From VRUE01 sp036376915 (GTDB lineage: Bacteria; Actinomycetota; Thermoleophilia; Solirubrobacterales; 70-9): a stretch of DNA of 26,619 nucleotides. Shown one piece after another: positions 1-6,531 of the stretch. The position numbers and the translations under genes are program-made. Under the pieces are notes generated by a model. It searched no databases, was not told where the DNA came from, and saw only the letters and a program-made list of their open reading frames with translations. Location of the stretch: positions 1 to 26,619 of the forward strand of contig DASUZK010000028.1 in NCBI GenBank assembly GCA_036376915.1, in the 5' to 3' direction. How positions within the stretch are numbered: the stretch's first letter is position 1; the number at the start of each line of letters is the position of its first letter.

Positions 1-737
1 GGCTCGCCCGGGCGCTGCTTCTTGAACAGCTCGATCAGGGCGCCCTCCTCGGTCCGGGTCGCCTCGGTGTCGGCCTCGATCGTGTGCCGCATGTAGATCG
101 AGTTGTCGAACATGTCGAGGAGCTTCTCGTCCTCGACGTAGCCCATCGCGCGCAGCAGCACCGTCACCGGCAGCTTGCGCTTGCGGTCGATGCGGACGAA
201 GACCTTGCCTTTTTTGTCGATCTCGAGCTCGAGCCACGAGCCGCGGGCCGGCATCAGGTTGGCGATGAAGACCTGCTTTTCGGCGTCCTTGGGCGCCATC
301 ACGTAGGCACCGGGAGAGCGGACGAGCTGGGTGACGACGACGCGCTCGGTGCCGTTGATGATGAACGTGCCGCGGTCGGTCATCCACGGGAAGTCGCCCA
401 TGAAGACGGCCTGCTCGCGGATCTCACCGGTCTCTTTGTTCTGGAACGCGACGGTTGCCGAAAGCGGCCGCGAGTAGGTCATGTCCTTCTCGCGACACTC
501 CTCGATCGTGTGCGGCGGAGCCTCGAATTTGAACTCGCCGAAGACGATGGCGAGGTTCCCCGTGTAGTCCTCGATCGGGGATATGTCGTCGATCGTCTCT
601 CGCAGCCCGCCCTTCTTCGGATCCGTCAGCTCTTCGAAGGAGCGGCGCTGGATATCGATCAGATGGGGGACTTCGAGGGGGTTCTGTAGTCGGGAAAAAC
701 TCCTGCGGGTTACGGGGGCAGCGTTCGAACGTGCCAA
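1..737 (-). CDS. rpoB: DNA-directed RNA polymerase subunit beta, N-terminal part (cut by window edge)
   Basis: This is the amino-terminal ~245 residues of the RNA polymerase beta subunit; the rest lies beyond base 1. Reading the minus strand gives typical RpoB landmarks: VTRRSFSR, then PLEVPHLIDIQRRSFEEL, DYTGNLAIVFGEFKF, the FMGDFPWMTDRGTFIINGTE segment (protrusion/lobe) and VVTQLVRSPGAY. The start I choose is TTG at 737-735: an in-frame TGA lies 24 bases upstream, no ATG or GTG lies between, and a GAGGAG ribosome site sits nine bases before it. It is last in the conserved rplJ-rplL-rpoB order, separated from rplL by 157 bases that hold a hairpin. The family is certain; the start is well supported but inferred. 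Confidence 0.95.
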   Translation of the reverse strand, partial: MARSNAAPVTRRSFSRLQNPLEVPHLIDIQRRSFEELTDPKKGGLRETIDDISPIEDYTGNLAIVFGEFKFEAPPHTIEECREKDMTYSRPLSATVAFQNKETGEIREQAVFMGDFPWMTDRGTFIINGTERVVVTQLVRSPGAYVMAPKDAEKQVFIANLMPARGSWLELEIDKKGKVFVRIDRKRKLPVTVLLRAMGYVEDEKLLDMFDNSIYMRHTIEADTEATRTEEGALIELFKKQRPGE

Positions 738-843
738 AGTCGGCGACTCCTCAGACGGTCAGAGGGACGTTAGGTACAGCGCAGATATCGGGCAGGGAAC
801 ACAAACTGGGCGCGACCGCGAAAAATAACACACGGCCACCCCC

Positions 844-884
844 GACCGCGGACTTGGCTCCCTGCCTGGGCTCCAGCCGCGGTC
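844..884 (-). terminator. Hairpin between rplL and rpoB, possible attenuator
   Basis: Eight-base arms GACCGCGG and CCGCGGTC (844-851 and 877-884) form a perfect inverted repeat 10 bases past the rplL stop. On the minus strand a T-rich run (TTATTTTT) follows some 20 bases later. In many bacteria partial termination or RNA processing between rplL and rpoB lowers polymerase synthesis relative to ribosomal proteins; this structure is in the right place, but its function is inferred. Confidence 0.45.
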
Positions 885-894
885 GATGCTGGCT

Positions 895-1287
895 CTACTT
901 GAGCTCGACGGTGGCGCCGGCCTCCTCGAGCTCGGCCTTGAGCTTGTCGGCCTCCTCGCGCTCGACGCCCTCTTTGATCGCTTTCGGGGCCTCGTCAACC
1001 AGCGCCTTGGCCTCTTTCAGGCCAAGCCCGGTCGCGGCGCGGACGACCTTGATCACGGGGACCTTCTGGCCGCCGACCTCGGTCAGCACGACGTCGACCG
1101 TCGAAGCCTCCTCCTCGCCACCGCCGTCGCCGGCGGGAGCGCCCGCCGCGGCCGGAGCGGCTGCTGCCACCGCGGTCGCCGAAACGCCGAACTCCTCCTC
1201 GAGCGCCTTGATCCGCTCGGAAAGCTCGAGCACCGAGATGCTTTTCAGCTCCTCGATCCAGTCCTCGGTTGAAATCTTGGTTGCCAC
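895..1287 (-). CDS. rplL: 50S ribosomal protein L7/L12
   Basis: Ribosomal stalk protein, present as dimers bound to L10, that recruits and activates translation GTPases. At 130 residues it has the normal length. The N-terminal dimerisation helices (ISTEDWIEELKSISVLELSERIK) are followed by an Ala/Gly-rich hinge (about residues 37-57) and the C-terminal globular domain with the factor-binding motif KVPVIKVVRAATGLGLKEAK and the closing GATVELK. ATG start at 1287. It begins three bases after the rplJ stop, so the two are surely cotranscribed and probably translationally coupled. Identification is certain. Confidence 0.98.
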   Translation of the reverse strand: MATKISTEDWIEELKSISVLELSERIKALEEEFGVSATAVAAAAPAAAGAPAGDGGGEEEASTVDVVLTEVGGQKVPVIKVVRAATGLGLKEAKALVDEAPKAIKEGVEREEADKLKAELEEAGATVELK

Positions 1288-1290
1288 TGG

Positions 1291-2100
1291 TTACTCCTCC
1301 TCTTCCTTTGAAGTCTCATCCTCGGCGCCCTCATCGGCCGCCTCCTCAGCTTTTTCCTCTTCGGCAGTGGGCTCCTCAGCGTCAGCCTCAGCCGCCGGGG
1401 CCTCCTCAGCTTCAGGCTCAGCAGCCGGCTGGTCATCCGCCTGGGCCTCCTCATCCGCGGCGGACCCTTCCGCCTCATCCGCGGGTGGCGTGGAGGTGGG
1501 CTCCTCGCCCGCAGCCTGCGAGGACGAGGAGTCCTCCTCCGCGACAGGACTCGCGGCCTCCGCGGCCGGGGCCTCCCCGGAGACAAGACCCTTCTCGGCA
1601 ATCTGACCCAGTTGCAGCGCAAGTCCCTGAATCATCGAGCCGAGGCCGCGGACCAGGCCGGTCAGGGGACTGGCGACGACGCCGGCCAGCTGGCCGTTGA
1701 GCACTTCGCGCCCCGGGAGCCTCGATATCGCCTTGAAGGCGTCTTCGTCGAGGCTGGTGCCGTCCATGAAGCCGCCCTTGAAGGTGAGCACTTCGTGCTC
1801 TTTGTTGAAGCTGGTGATCGCCTTGGCCGCCTGGGCGGTGTCGCCGCGGACGAAGGTGAGCGCGGTCGGGCCCTGCAGCAGGTCGTTGAGGCGCTCCGCC
1901 TCGCCGGCTTTCTCCGCGGCGATTTTGGTCAGGCGGTTCTTGACGATGTGGAAGCTGGCATCGGCCTCGCGCAGTTTCGAGCGCAGCTCGGCCGCCTGGG
2001 GAACGCTGATGCCCCGGTAGTTGACAGCGAAGATCGCTTCGGCCGCCTCGATCTCGGCGGCGATCTTCTCAATGGCTTGTGCCTTTTCGTCTCGGTTCAT
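1291..2100 (-). CDS. rplJ: 50S ribosomal protein L10 with long acidic C-terminal tail
   Basis: L10 anchors the L7/L12 dimers on 23S rRNA to form the stalk base, and in many bacteria the L10-L12 complex represses its own operon. Residues 1 to about 175 are a standard L10 (NRDEKAQAIEKIAAEIEAAE, AVNYRGISVPQAAELR, FHIVKNRLTKIAA, GPTALTF). Beyond that, about 90 residues of almost pure Ala/Glu/Ser/Asp/Pro follow, ending in TSKEEEE; ordinary L10 is some 165-180 residues, this one is 269. The tail is low-complexity and probably disordered and strongly acidic. It lies on the same frame with no stop or shift, so it is part of the protein. ATG start at 2100, following a structured leader. Confidence 0.97.
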   Translation of the reverse strand: MNRDEKAQAIEKIAAEIEAAEAIFAVNYRGISVPQAAELRSKLREADASFHIVKNRLTKIAAEKAGEAERLNDLLQGPTALTFVRGDTAQAAKAITSFNKEHEVLTFKGGFMDGTSLDEDAFKAISRLPGREVLNGQLAGVVASPLTGLVRGLGSMIQGLALQLGQIAEKGLVSGEAPAAEAASPVAEEDSSSSQAAGEEPTSTPPADEAEGSAADEEAQADDQPAAEPEAEEAPAAEADAEEPTAEEEKAEEAADEGAEDETSKEEEE

Positions 2101-2212
2101 GTCTCACCTGCACCGGGCTTCCACTGCCGACGGGACTAAAACGGTCGTATATCGACCGCTAGAGGCCCGTCGGCGGCTGCCGGTGGTCTCGGGTAAAGCG
2201 CGGCGGCGCAGT
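2101..2212 (-). promoter_or_regulatory. L10 leader-like RNA between rplA and rplJ
   Basis: The 112-base spacer before rplJ contains two nested perfect stems: outer arms GCCGACGGG and CCCGTCGGC (2126-2134 and 2166-2174) enclose inner arms CGGTCG and CGACCG (2142-2147 and 2153-2158) with a five-base loop. An L10 leader bound by the L10(L12)4 complex is known to control rplJL in many bacteria, and the position immediately ahead of rplJ matches. The stems are seen directly; identity with that leader family is inferred and a covariance-model search would decide it. Confidence 0.6.
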
Positions 2213-2959
2213 TTAGGCGGTCACCGGCTCCTCTGCAGCCTGGGTGGCCGCCTCCGCGGCATCGCGGTCGCCGATCTTTGACGCGTCGACCCGGATCCCC
2301 GGGCCCATCGTCGTGGTCAGTGTGCAGGAGACGACGTAGCGGCCCTTCGCCGCGGACGGCTTGGCGCGGACGATCTCCTCCATCACCGCGGTGAAGTTCT
2401 CGAACAGCTTGTCGGCCTCGAGGCTGGCCTTGCCGATCGACATATGGACGATTGCCTGGCGGTCGGTGCGATATTCGACCTTGCCCGCCTTGGACTCGGT
2501 GACGGCCTTCTCGATGTCGTCGGTGACGGTGCCGACCTTCGGGTTGGGCATCTTGCCCTGCGGCCCGAGGACGCGGCCGAGCTTGCCGACGGTTCCCATC
2601 ATCTGCGGTGTCGCTATCGCCACGTCGAAGTCGGTCCAGCCCTCCTCCTCGACTTTCTTGGCGAGGTCGTCGCCACCGACGAAGTCGGCTCCGGCGGCCT
2701 CGGCGTCACGCGCCTGCTGGCCCTGCGCGAAGACCGCGACGGTCACGTCTTTGCCGAGGCCGTGGGGCAGGGCCAGGGTGCCGCGAAGCTGCTCCTCGGC
2801 ATGGCGGACGTTGACCCCGAGCAGCACGTGCAGCTCGACGGTCTCGTCGAAGTTGGCGCTGGCGGTCTCCTTGATCAGCGAGATCGCCTCGGCCGCGGGG
2901 TAGGCGCGGTCGCGCTGCACCTTGCCGAGCTGTTTGCGGTAGCGCTTGCCGTGGGCCAT
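2213..2959 (-). CDS. rplA: 50S ribosomal protein L1
   Basis: L1 forms the mobile L1 stalk near the ribosomal E site and often represses its own rplKA operon by binding the mRNA. The 248-residue protein has the family signatures: MAHGKRYRKQL at the N-terminus, ASANFDETVELHVLLGVNVRHAEEQLRGTLALPHG, and the domain II segment TPQMMGTVGKLGRVLGPQGKMPNPKVGTVT. A C-terminal extension of about 20 Ala/Glu residues is unremarkable. I choose the ATG at 2959, two bases after the rplK stop: reading further upstream in the same frame only crosses rplK and nusG in the wrong frame. Certain. Confidence 0.98.
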   Translation of the reverse strand: MAHGKRYRKQLGKVQRDRAYPAAEAISLIKETASANFDETVELHVLLGVNVRHAEEQLRGTLALPHGLGKDVTVAVFAQGQQARDAEAAGADFVGGDDLAKKVEEEGWTDFDVAIATPQMMGTVGKLGRVLGPQGKMPNPKVGTVTDDIEKAVTESKAGKVEYRTDRQAIVHMSIGKASLEADKLFENFTAVMEEIVRAKPSAAKGRYVVSCTLTTTMGPGIRVDASKIGDRDAAEAATQAAEEPVTA

Positions 2960-2961
2960 GG

Positions 2962-3384
2962 CTAGTCGACGTCCACGCCCATCGAGCGGGCGGTGCCGGC
3001 GATGATCTTCGAAGCGGCGTCGAGGTCGTTGGCGTTGAGGTCGGGCATCTTGCGCTCGGCGATCTGACGGACCTGCTCCATCGAGATCGTCCCCACTTTG
3101 TTGACGTGGGGCTCGCCCGAGCCCTTTTTGATCTTGATCGCCTCCTTGATCAGCACCGCCGCCGGGGGCGTCTTGGTGATGAAGGTGAAGGAGCGGTCCT
3201 CGTAGACGGTGATCTCGACCGGGATGATCGTCCCGCCTTCGGACTGGGTCTGGGCGTTGAACGCCTTGCAGAACTCCATGATGTTGACGCCGTGCTGACC
3301 CAGGGCCGGGCCGACGGGCGGCGCCGGGTTGGCCGAGCCGGCCGAGATCTGCAGCTTGATCTGGGTGAGGACTTTTTTCGCCAT
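2962..3384 (-). CDS. rplK: 50S ribosomal protein L11
   Basis: L11 binds the GTPase-associated region of 23S rRNA and is needed for stringent-factor activation. It is full length at 140 residues, with the N-terminal signature KIQ-like KLQISAGSANPAPPVGPALGQHGVNIMEFCK, the PVEITVYEDRSFTFITKTPP strand, and the C-terminal RNA-binding domain (QVRQIAERKMPDLNANDLDAASKIIAGTARSMGV). ATG start at 3384. It follows nusG by 18 bases and precedes rplA by 2, the usual order. Confidence 0.98.
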   Translation of the reverse strand: MAKKVLTQIKLQISAGSANPAPPVGPALGQHGVNIMEFCKAFNAQTQSEGGTIIPVEITVYEDRSFTFITKTPPAAVLIKEAIKIKKGSGEPHVNKVGTISMEQVRQIAERKMPDLNANDLDAASKIIAGTARSMGVDVD

Positions 3385-3402
3385 CGGGATCGGGGAGGGT
3401 AG

Positions 3403-3927
3403 CTAGATCTTCTTTACCTGGTCGTATCCGACCTCTACGGGCGTCTCGCGCCCGAAGATCGAGACCAGCACCTTGAGTTTGGCCGCGTCCTCGTTGATCT
3501 CGGCGATCTCGCCGGAGAAGTCGGAGAGCGGGCCGGAGACGACCTTGACCGACTCGCCGATCGAAAACTGGGCCTGGGTGCGCGGCCGCTCGGCGGTCTC
3601 GCGGTGCAGCAGACGGTCGACCTCGGGCTTTGAGAGCGGCACCGGCTTGTTGCGCGAGCCGACGAAGCCGGTGACGCCAGGCGTGTTCTTGACCAGGCCC
3701 CAGGCATCGTCGGTCATCTCCATGTTGACCAGGACGTAACCGGGCATCGTGCGCTTGGATTTGGGTTCTTTCTGGCCGTCCTTGCCCATCTCCATCACGT
3801 CTTCGGTGGGAACGACGACCTGGCGCACGTTGCGGTTCTGGCTCATCGTCTGAACCCGGTGCTCGAGGTTGTGCTTGACCTTGTTCTCGTGCCCCGAGTA
3901 GGTGTTGATCACGTACCAGCGATACAT
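3403..3927 (-). CDS. nusG: Transcription termination/antitermination protein NusG
   Basis: NusG binds RNA polymerase through its N-terminal NGN domain and recruits Rho or the ribosome through its C-terminal KOW domain. In this 174-residue protein the NGN domain starts with YRWYVINTYSGHENKVKHNLEHR and includes the MPGYVLVNMEM strand and the NTPGVTGFVG loop; the KOW domain is at about residues 120-174 (IGESVKVVSGPLSDFSGEIAEI ... FGRETPVEVGYDQV). Length is typical of a NusG without large insertions. ATG at 3927. It lies 82 bases after secE, with a strong hairpin in between. Confidence 0.98.
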   Translation of the reverse strand: MYRWYVINTYSGHENKVKHNLEHRVQTMSQNRNVRQVVVPTEDVMEMGKDGQKEPKSKRTMPGYVLVNMEMTDDAWGLVKNTPGVTGFVGSRNKPVPLSKPEVDRLLHRETAERPRTQAQFSIGESVKVVSGPLSDFSGEIAEINEDAAKLKVLVSIFGRETPVEVGYDQVKKI

Positions 3928-3973
3928 CAGTAGTTAGTGCCTTTGTTCGGAGATCCCTGAATGAATGACGTTC

Positions 3974-4009
3974 GCCGATGCTCGGCTTTGTCAAGTATCG
4001 AGCATCGGC
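3974..4009 (-). terminator. Strong hairpin directly after the secE stop codon
   Basis: An 11-base perfect inverted repeat (GCCGATGCTCG at 3974-3984, CGAGCATCGGC at 3999-4009) with a 14-base loop begins right at the secE stop. No T-run follows on the minus strand, so it may be an attenuator, an mRNA-processing or stability element rather than a classical terminator. The loop reads TTGACA on the minus strand, a perfect -35 hexamer, but I see no convincing -10 at the right distance, so I do not call a promoter. Confidence 0.5.
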
Positions 4010-4537
4010 TCACAGGATCTGCTTGACCAGGAAGTTGAAAGCGGCGTCGAGCGCGCCGAGATATGTGGCGGCGACGGCGACGAAGATGACCGTGACCGCC
4101 GTAGCCTGGACGAGCGTGTCACGGTCGGGCCACTGCACCTTCTTCAGCTCAGCCCAGCAGGAGGCGATGAAGCCGATCACACCCCCGCGCTGCCTTTCGG
4201 CGGCGGCTTGCTTCTGCTTCTTGTCCAGCTGCTCACGCTCGCGGCGCTTCTGCTCGCTGCGCTGGCGCTTCTCGCTCTCCTTCAGCGCCTTCGCTTCGGC
4301 GCGGCGCTCGGCGCGGGACGACGTCCGCGGCGCGTCCGGGGTTTCCAGCTGGGCCTCCGAAGCACCGACGGCGATGCCCGCCTCGACCGCCTCGACCTCG
4401 GCGACCTCGCCGGAGACGGGGACCTGGGTGTCGTGCTGCGCGCGCGACTCGGCGCTGCGCTCGGCACCGGCGCGCTTGAGCTCCTGCTCTTCGCGAGCCC
4501 GGCGCTCGGCCTTGCGCTGTGCGCGACTCTTGGCCAT
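4010..4537 (-). CDS. secE: Preprotein translocase subunit SecE with long charged N-terminus
   Basis: SecE clamps the SecY channel in the inner membrane. The real SecE domain is the last ~60 residues: GFIASCWAELKKVQWPDRDTLVQATAVTVIFVAVAATYLGALD, with the conserved amphipathic helix (ELKKVQWP) and one transmembrane helix at about residues 144-166. Before it lies an unusual ~115-residue extension rich in Arg, Lys, Glu and Ala, likely helical or coiled-coil; minimal bacterial SecE is about 60-70 residues. The ATG at 4537 lies three bases after the rpmG stop, so the two are cotranscribed. Identification is certain from the C-terminus and the context before nusG. Confidence 0.95.
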   Translation of the reverse strand: MAKSRAQRKAERRAREEQELKRAGAERSAESRAQHDTQVPVSGEVAEVEAVEAGIAVGASEAQLETPDAPRTSSRAERRAEAKALKESEKRQRSEQKRREREQLDKKQKQAAAERQRGGVIGFIASCWAELKKVQWPDRDTLVQATAVTVIFVAVAATYLGALDAAFNFLVKQIL

Positions 4538-4540
4538 CCC

Positions 4541-4705
4541 CTAGCGCGTCTCCTTGTGCGCCGTGTGCTTGCCACACCAGCGGCAGAACTTGCGCATCTC
4601 GATCCGGTCCGGCGTGTTCCGTCGGGACTTGTTCGTCTGATAATTGCGCCGCTTGCAGTCTTCGCAAGCCAGCGTCACCGCGATGCGGACATCTCCGCGT
4701 GCCAT
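4541..4705 (-). CDS. rpmG: 50S ribosomal protein L33
   Basis: A 54-residue zinc-ribbon L33 of the large subunit. On the minus strand it reads MARGDVRIAVTLACEDCK..., with the two CxxC pairs (C14-x2-C17 and C42-x2-C45) that bind zinc, the NYQTNKSRRNTPDR core, and a basic tail ending KHTAHKETR. The ATG at 4705 is preceded five bases earlier by GAGGGA. It heads the rpmG-secE-nusG run, an arrangement found in many actinobacteria and other Gram-positives. Having all four cysteines, it is the zinc-bound form. Confidence 0.96.
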   Translation of the reverse strand: MARGDVRIAVTLACEDCKRRNYQTNKSRRNTPDRIEMRKFCRWCGKHTAHKETR

Positions 4706-4828
4706 CTGAATCCCTCGATTGCGTTAGCGCCTTGCAAGGAAAAACCCCGGGCCGAGGCACGAGGCTGAGCGAAGGATAGCGCCCGGCGAGAGCCGATGGC
4801 GCGCCCCATGACGGCGATCCCGGAGTGC

Positions 4829-5221
4829 TCAGACAGGGACCACGCTGAGACCGGGCACCCGTTCGAAATCCCGCGGGTTCGCGGTCGCAACGCCCATGCC
4901 GTGGCTAAGCGCCGTCGCGGCGATCCAGAGATCGTGCGCTCCGATCGGGCTGCCTCCACTCTCGAGCCCTGCCCAGACTTCCGCATGCGACCGCGCGATC
5001 GCCGTCGTAACCGGCAACGGCTCGATCGCCGAGATCACGTGCTCGACGAACGCGGCACGGCGAGCCCGCACCGCACCCGTGCGAGCACGGTGCACCCCAT
5101 GCAGAAGCTCGCTGGCGGTGATGACGCTAATCGCACGGTCCTCGTCGCCGATCGCATCGTCGAGCGATTGCCCTCGCCGCTCGACATCGACCAGCACGGA
5201 GGTATCGATCAGGACGGCCAT
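4829..5221 (-). CDS. PIN-domain toxin, VapC type
   Basis: A 130-residue PIN-domain ribonuclease, the toxin of a type II toxin-antitoxin pair. The acidic active-site residues expected for VapC are all visible: D6 in the opening LIDTSVLVD, E38 in ITASELLHGV, D97 in IGAHDLWIAATA, and D118 in the closing TANPRDFERVPGL. VapC proteins cleave tRNA or rRNA magnesium-dependently; the target here cannot be told. Its start overlaps the antitoxin end by 13 bases, so translation is coupled and the antitoxin is made first. The pair sits between the ribosomal block and unknown genes, which fits mobile acquisition. Confidence 0.9.
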   Translation of the reverse strand: MAVLIDTSVLVDVERRGQSLDDAIGDEDRAISVITASELLHGVHRARTGAVRARRAAFVEHVISAIEPLPVTTAIARSHAEVWAGLESGGSPIGAHDLWIAATALSHGMGVATANPRDFERVPGLSVVPV

Positions 5222-5469
5222 GCACCGCCGGGCGGACTGATTGCTTCACGTCCGGCCTCGACGTCCCCGGCGAAGTCCTCGTCGGGAGCCGGCGCCGAGC
5301 CCATCAACTCCCGCCACCTGTCCGCGGACACCAAATGCCCCGAGCTCACCGGCCGCATCTGCACAACCGGCACCCCATTGCGGACGACCTCGATCTCCTC
5401 GCCTGCACCAACCCTGTTGACGACAGAGGAGAACTCTCGGGCTACGTCGGTGGCGCTTAGGCGGGTCAT
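5209..5469 (-). CDS. Phd/YefM-family antitoxin
   Basis: An 86-residue antitoxin. The N-terminal half has the Phd/YefM DNA-binding fold signature: SATDVAREFSSVVNRVGAGEEIEVVRNGVPVVQMRPV. The C-terminal part (residues ~45-86) is acidic and Pro/Gly-rich, as expected of a disordered toxin-wrapping tail. It is the first gene of the operon and overlaps the toxin by 13 bases. A palindrome 12 bases upstream is a likely site for autorepression. There is no Shine-Dalgarno sequence before the ATG at 5469, and a -10-like hexamer ends seven bases before it, so the message may be leaderless. Confidence 0.88.
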   Translation of the reverse strand: MTRLSATDVAREFSSVVNRVGAGEEIEVVRNGVPVVQMRPVSSGHLVSADRWRELMGSAPAPDEDFAGDVEAGREAISPPGGAWPS

Positions 5470-5475
5470 GGCAGG

Positions 5476-5496
5476 ATGATATCAGATAAATCTGAT
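5476..5496 (-). promoter_or_regulatory. Operator palindrome and probable leaderless promoter of the toxin-antitoxin operon
   Basis: ATCAGAT-AA-ATCTGAT at 5481-5496 is a perfect 7+7 inverted repeat just upstream of the antitoxin start. It overlaps a minus-strand -10-like TATCAT (5481-5476). Phd-family antitoxins autorepress by binding such palindromes over the promoter. The spacing of seven bases from the hexamer to the ATG suggests transcription begins at or next to the start codon. The palindrome is seen; its role is inferred. Confidence 0.6.
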
Positions 5497-5583
5497 TACC
5501 ATCTGCGAAAGCCAAAGGCTACGCGCAACGGACCGAACCGCGACCTCGATTCGAGTGTCTCGCATCCCCCTCGGCGACCGCGC

Positions 5584-5946
5584 TCAGCTACGGAACTGAT
5601 CGGTCACTCGCCGCGCGGCCTCTGGTCCGAGATCCGTACTGCGGTGCTCGTCGGGTGCAGCAGAAGCACGATCCTGGCCGGCAGCATCATTTGCGTGCCT
5701 GACAGCATCATCCAAGAACTGTCGGAGTGCTGCGACCGAGTCCTCAGAAACGCCCTCGACCCGAAAGGTGTCCGGCCCATAGCTGATCTCACCCCAACCA
5801 CCACCATGGGACTCACCCTGCATCCACCCAAGCGTGCGAATCAGCCCATCCATCCAGACGTCGTCAACTTCACCGGTGATCGCGACAGTCAGGGTCCCGG
5901 ACGCATCCACCTCCGCGCTAGACCATTCGATCCGCCGCCGCTCCAT
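5584..5946 (-). CDS. Hypothetical protein, 120 residues
   Basis: I do not recognise this gene. The predicted soluble protein begins MERRRIEWSSAEVDASGTLTVAITGEVDDVWMDGL, which suggests beta strands followed by a helix, continues with GGGWGEISYGPDTFRVEGV (more strands), a helical DSVAALRQFLDDAVRHAND, and an Arg/Asp-rich tail without predicted structure. There are no cysteines, signal peptide or membrane segments. It lies 114 bases beyond the antitoxin start and 56 bases after the zinc-ribbon gene, all on the minus strand. Its composition agrees with real coding sequence on this strand, but no function can be given. Confidence 0.55.
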   Translation of the reverse strand: MERRRIEWSSAEVDASGTLTVAITGEVDDVWMDGLIRTLGWMQGESHGGGWGEISYGPDTFRVEGVSEDSVAALRQFLDDAVRHANDAAGQDRASAAPDEHRSTDLGPEAARRVTDQFRS

Positions 5947-6002
5947 GCGCAGATTTTAGTCAAGGGCAGCGATCCTCAAAGAAATATCGGTGTCGCCTTG
6001 GG

Positions 6003-6464
6003 CTACTCAGTATTCCCACAGATCAGGCAATGGACGGAGTCCTCCCAGCCTAGAGCGACCTTGATCGGCTCGCTGGGGTGGCATGAAAACTCGACGCGGC
6101 GAGTCTCGGCATCGAAATCCTGGTCTAGAGGGGCCGGCTTCTCACCCCCCACTGAGCCAGTGACCTCGACCCTGAGCGATCCGGAGTCCCTCGCGAGCCC
6201 ACCCAACATCTCATCGAGCCGCGGGCCAACCACCTCGTGTAGCGCGGTAGCCGAAAGGAAGTTGGCCTGGGCCTTGGTGAACCAGGAATCCGGGGAAGCC
6301 TGCTTCCCGCAGTAGGGGCAAAAGTAGCCATCCGGAGGCGCCGGCAACCCTTCATCCTCATCCGCCGATACAAGCCACCTAAACTCCCGCTCGCATGCCG
6401 GGCACTCCCGCAGCAAGAAGCTGTCCTCGTCCAGCGGAATCCCGACAGAGATTCCGCTCTCCAT
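6003..6464 (-). CDS. Zinc-ribbon protein of unknown function
   Basis: A 153-residue protein with a clear N-terminal zinc ribbon: CPAC at residues 21-24 and CPYCGK at 49-52, separated by an acidic, Pro-rich loop. A third cysteine pair (HCLIC) closes the protein, so a second metal site is possible. The middle has a helix (SWFTKAQANFLSATALHEVV) and beta-rich segments. I prefer the ATG at 6464, which has AAGGTGGAAG just upstream; an ATG at 6485 (seven residues longer) has no ribosome site and would touch the divergent gene. It is divergent from the SEFIR gene, with 67 bases between the chosen starts, so the two may share a regulatory region. Function unknown. Confidence 0.65.
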   Translation of the reverse strand: MESGISVGIPLDEDSFLLRECPACEREFRWLVSADEDEGLPAPPDGYFCPYCGKQASPDSWFTKAQANFLSATALHEVVGPRLDEMLGGLARDSGSLRVEVTGSVGGEKPAPLDQDFDAETRRVEFSCHPSEPIKVALGWEDSVHCLICGNTE

Positions 6465-6531
6465 ATCGCTTCCACCTTCGTCCATGCATCAAGGCTACCG
6501 TCCGCCCCTTTGGCCCAGGGACGTGGCCGAC

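Noticed and set aside
2960..3994. Apparent N-terminal extension of rplA through rplK and nusG
   Set aside because: The extra part is out-of-frame ribosomal protein sequence; L1 starts cleanly at 2959 with its family N-terminus.
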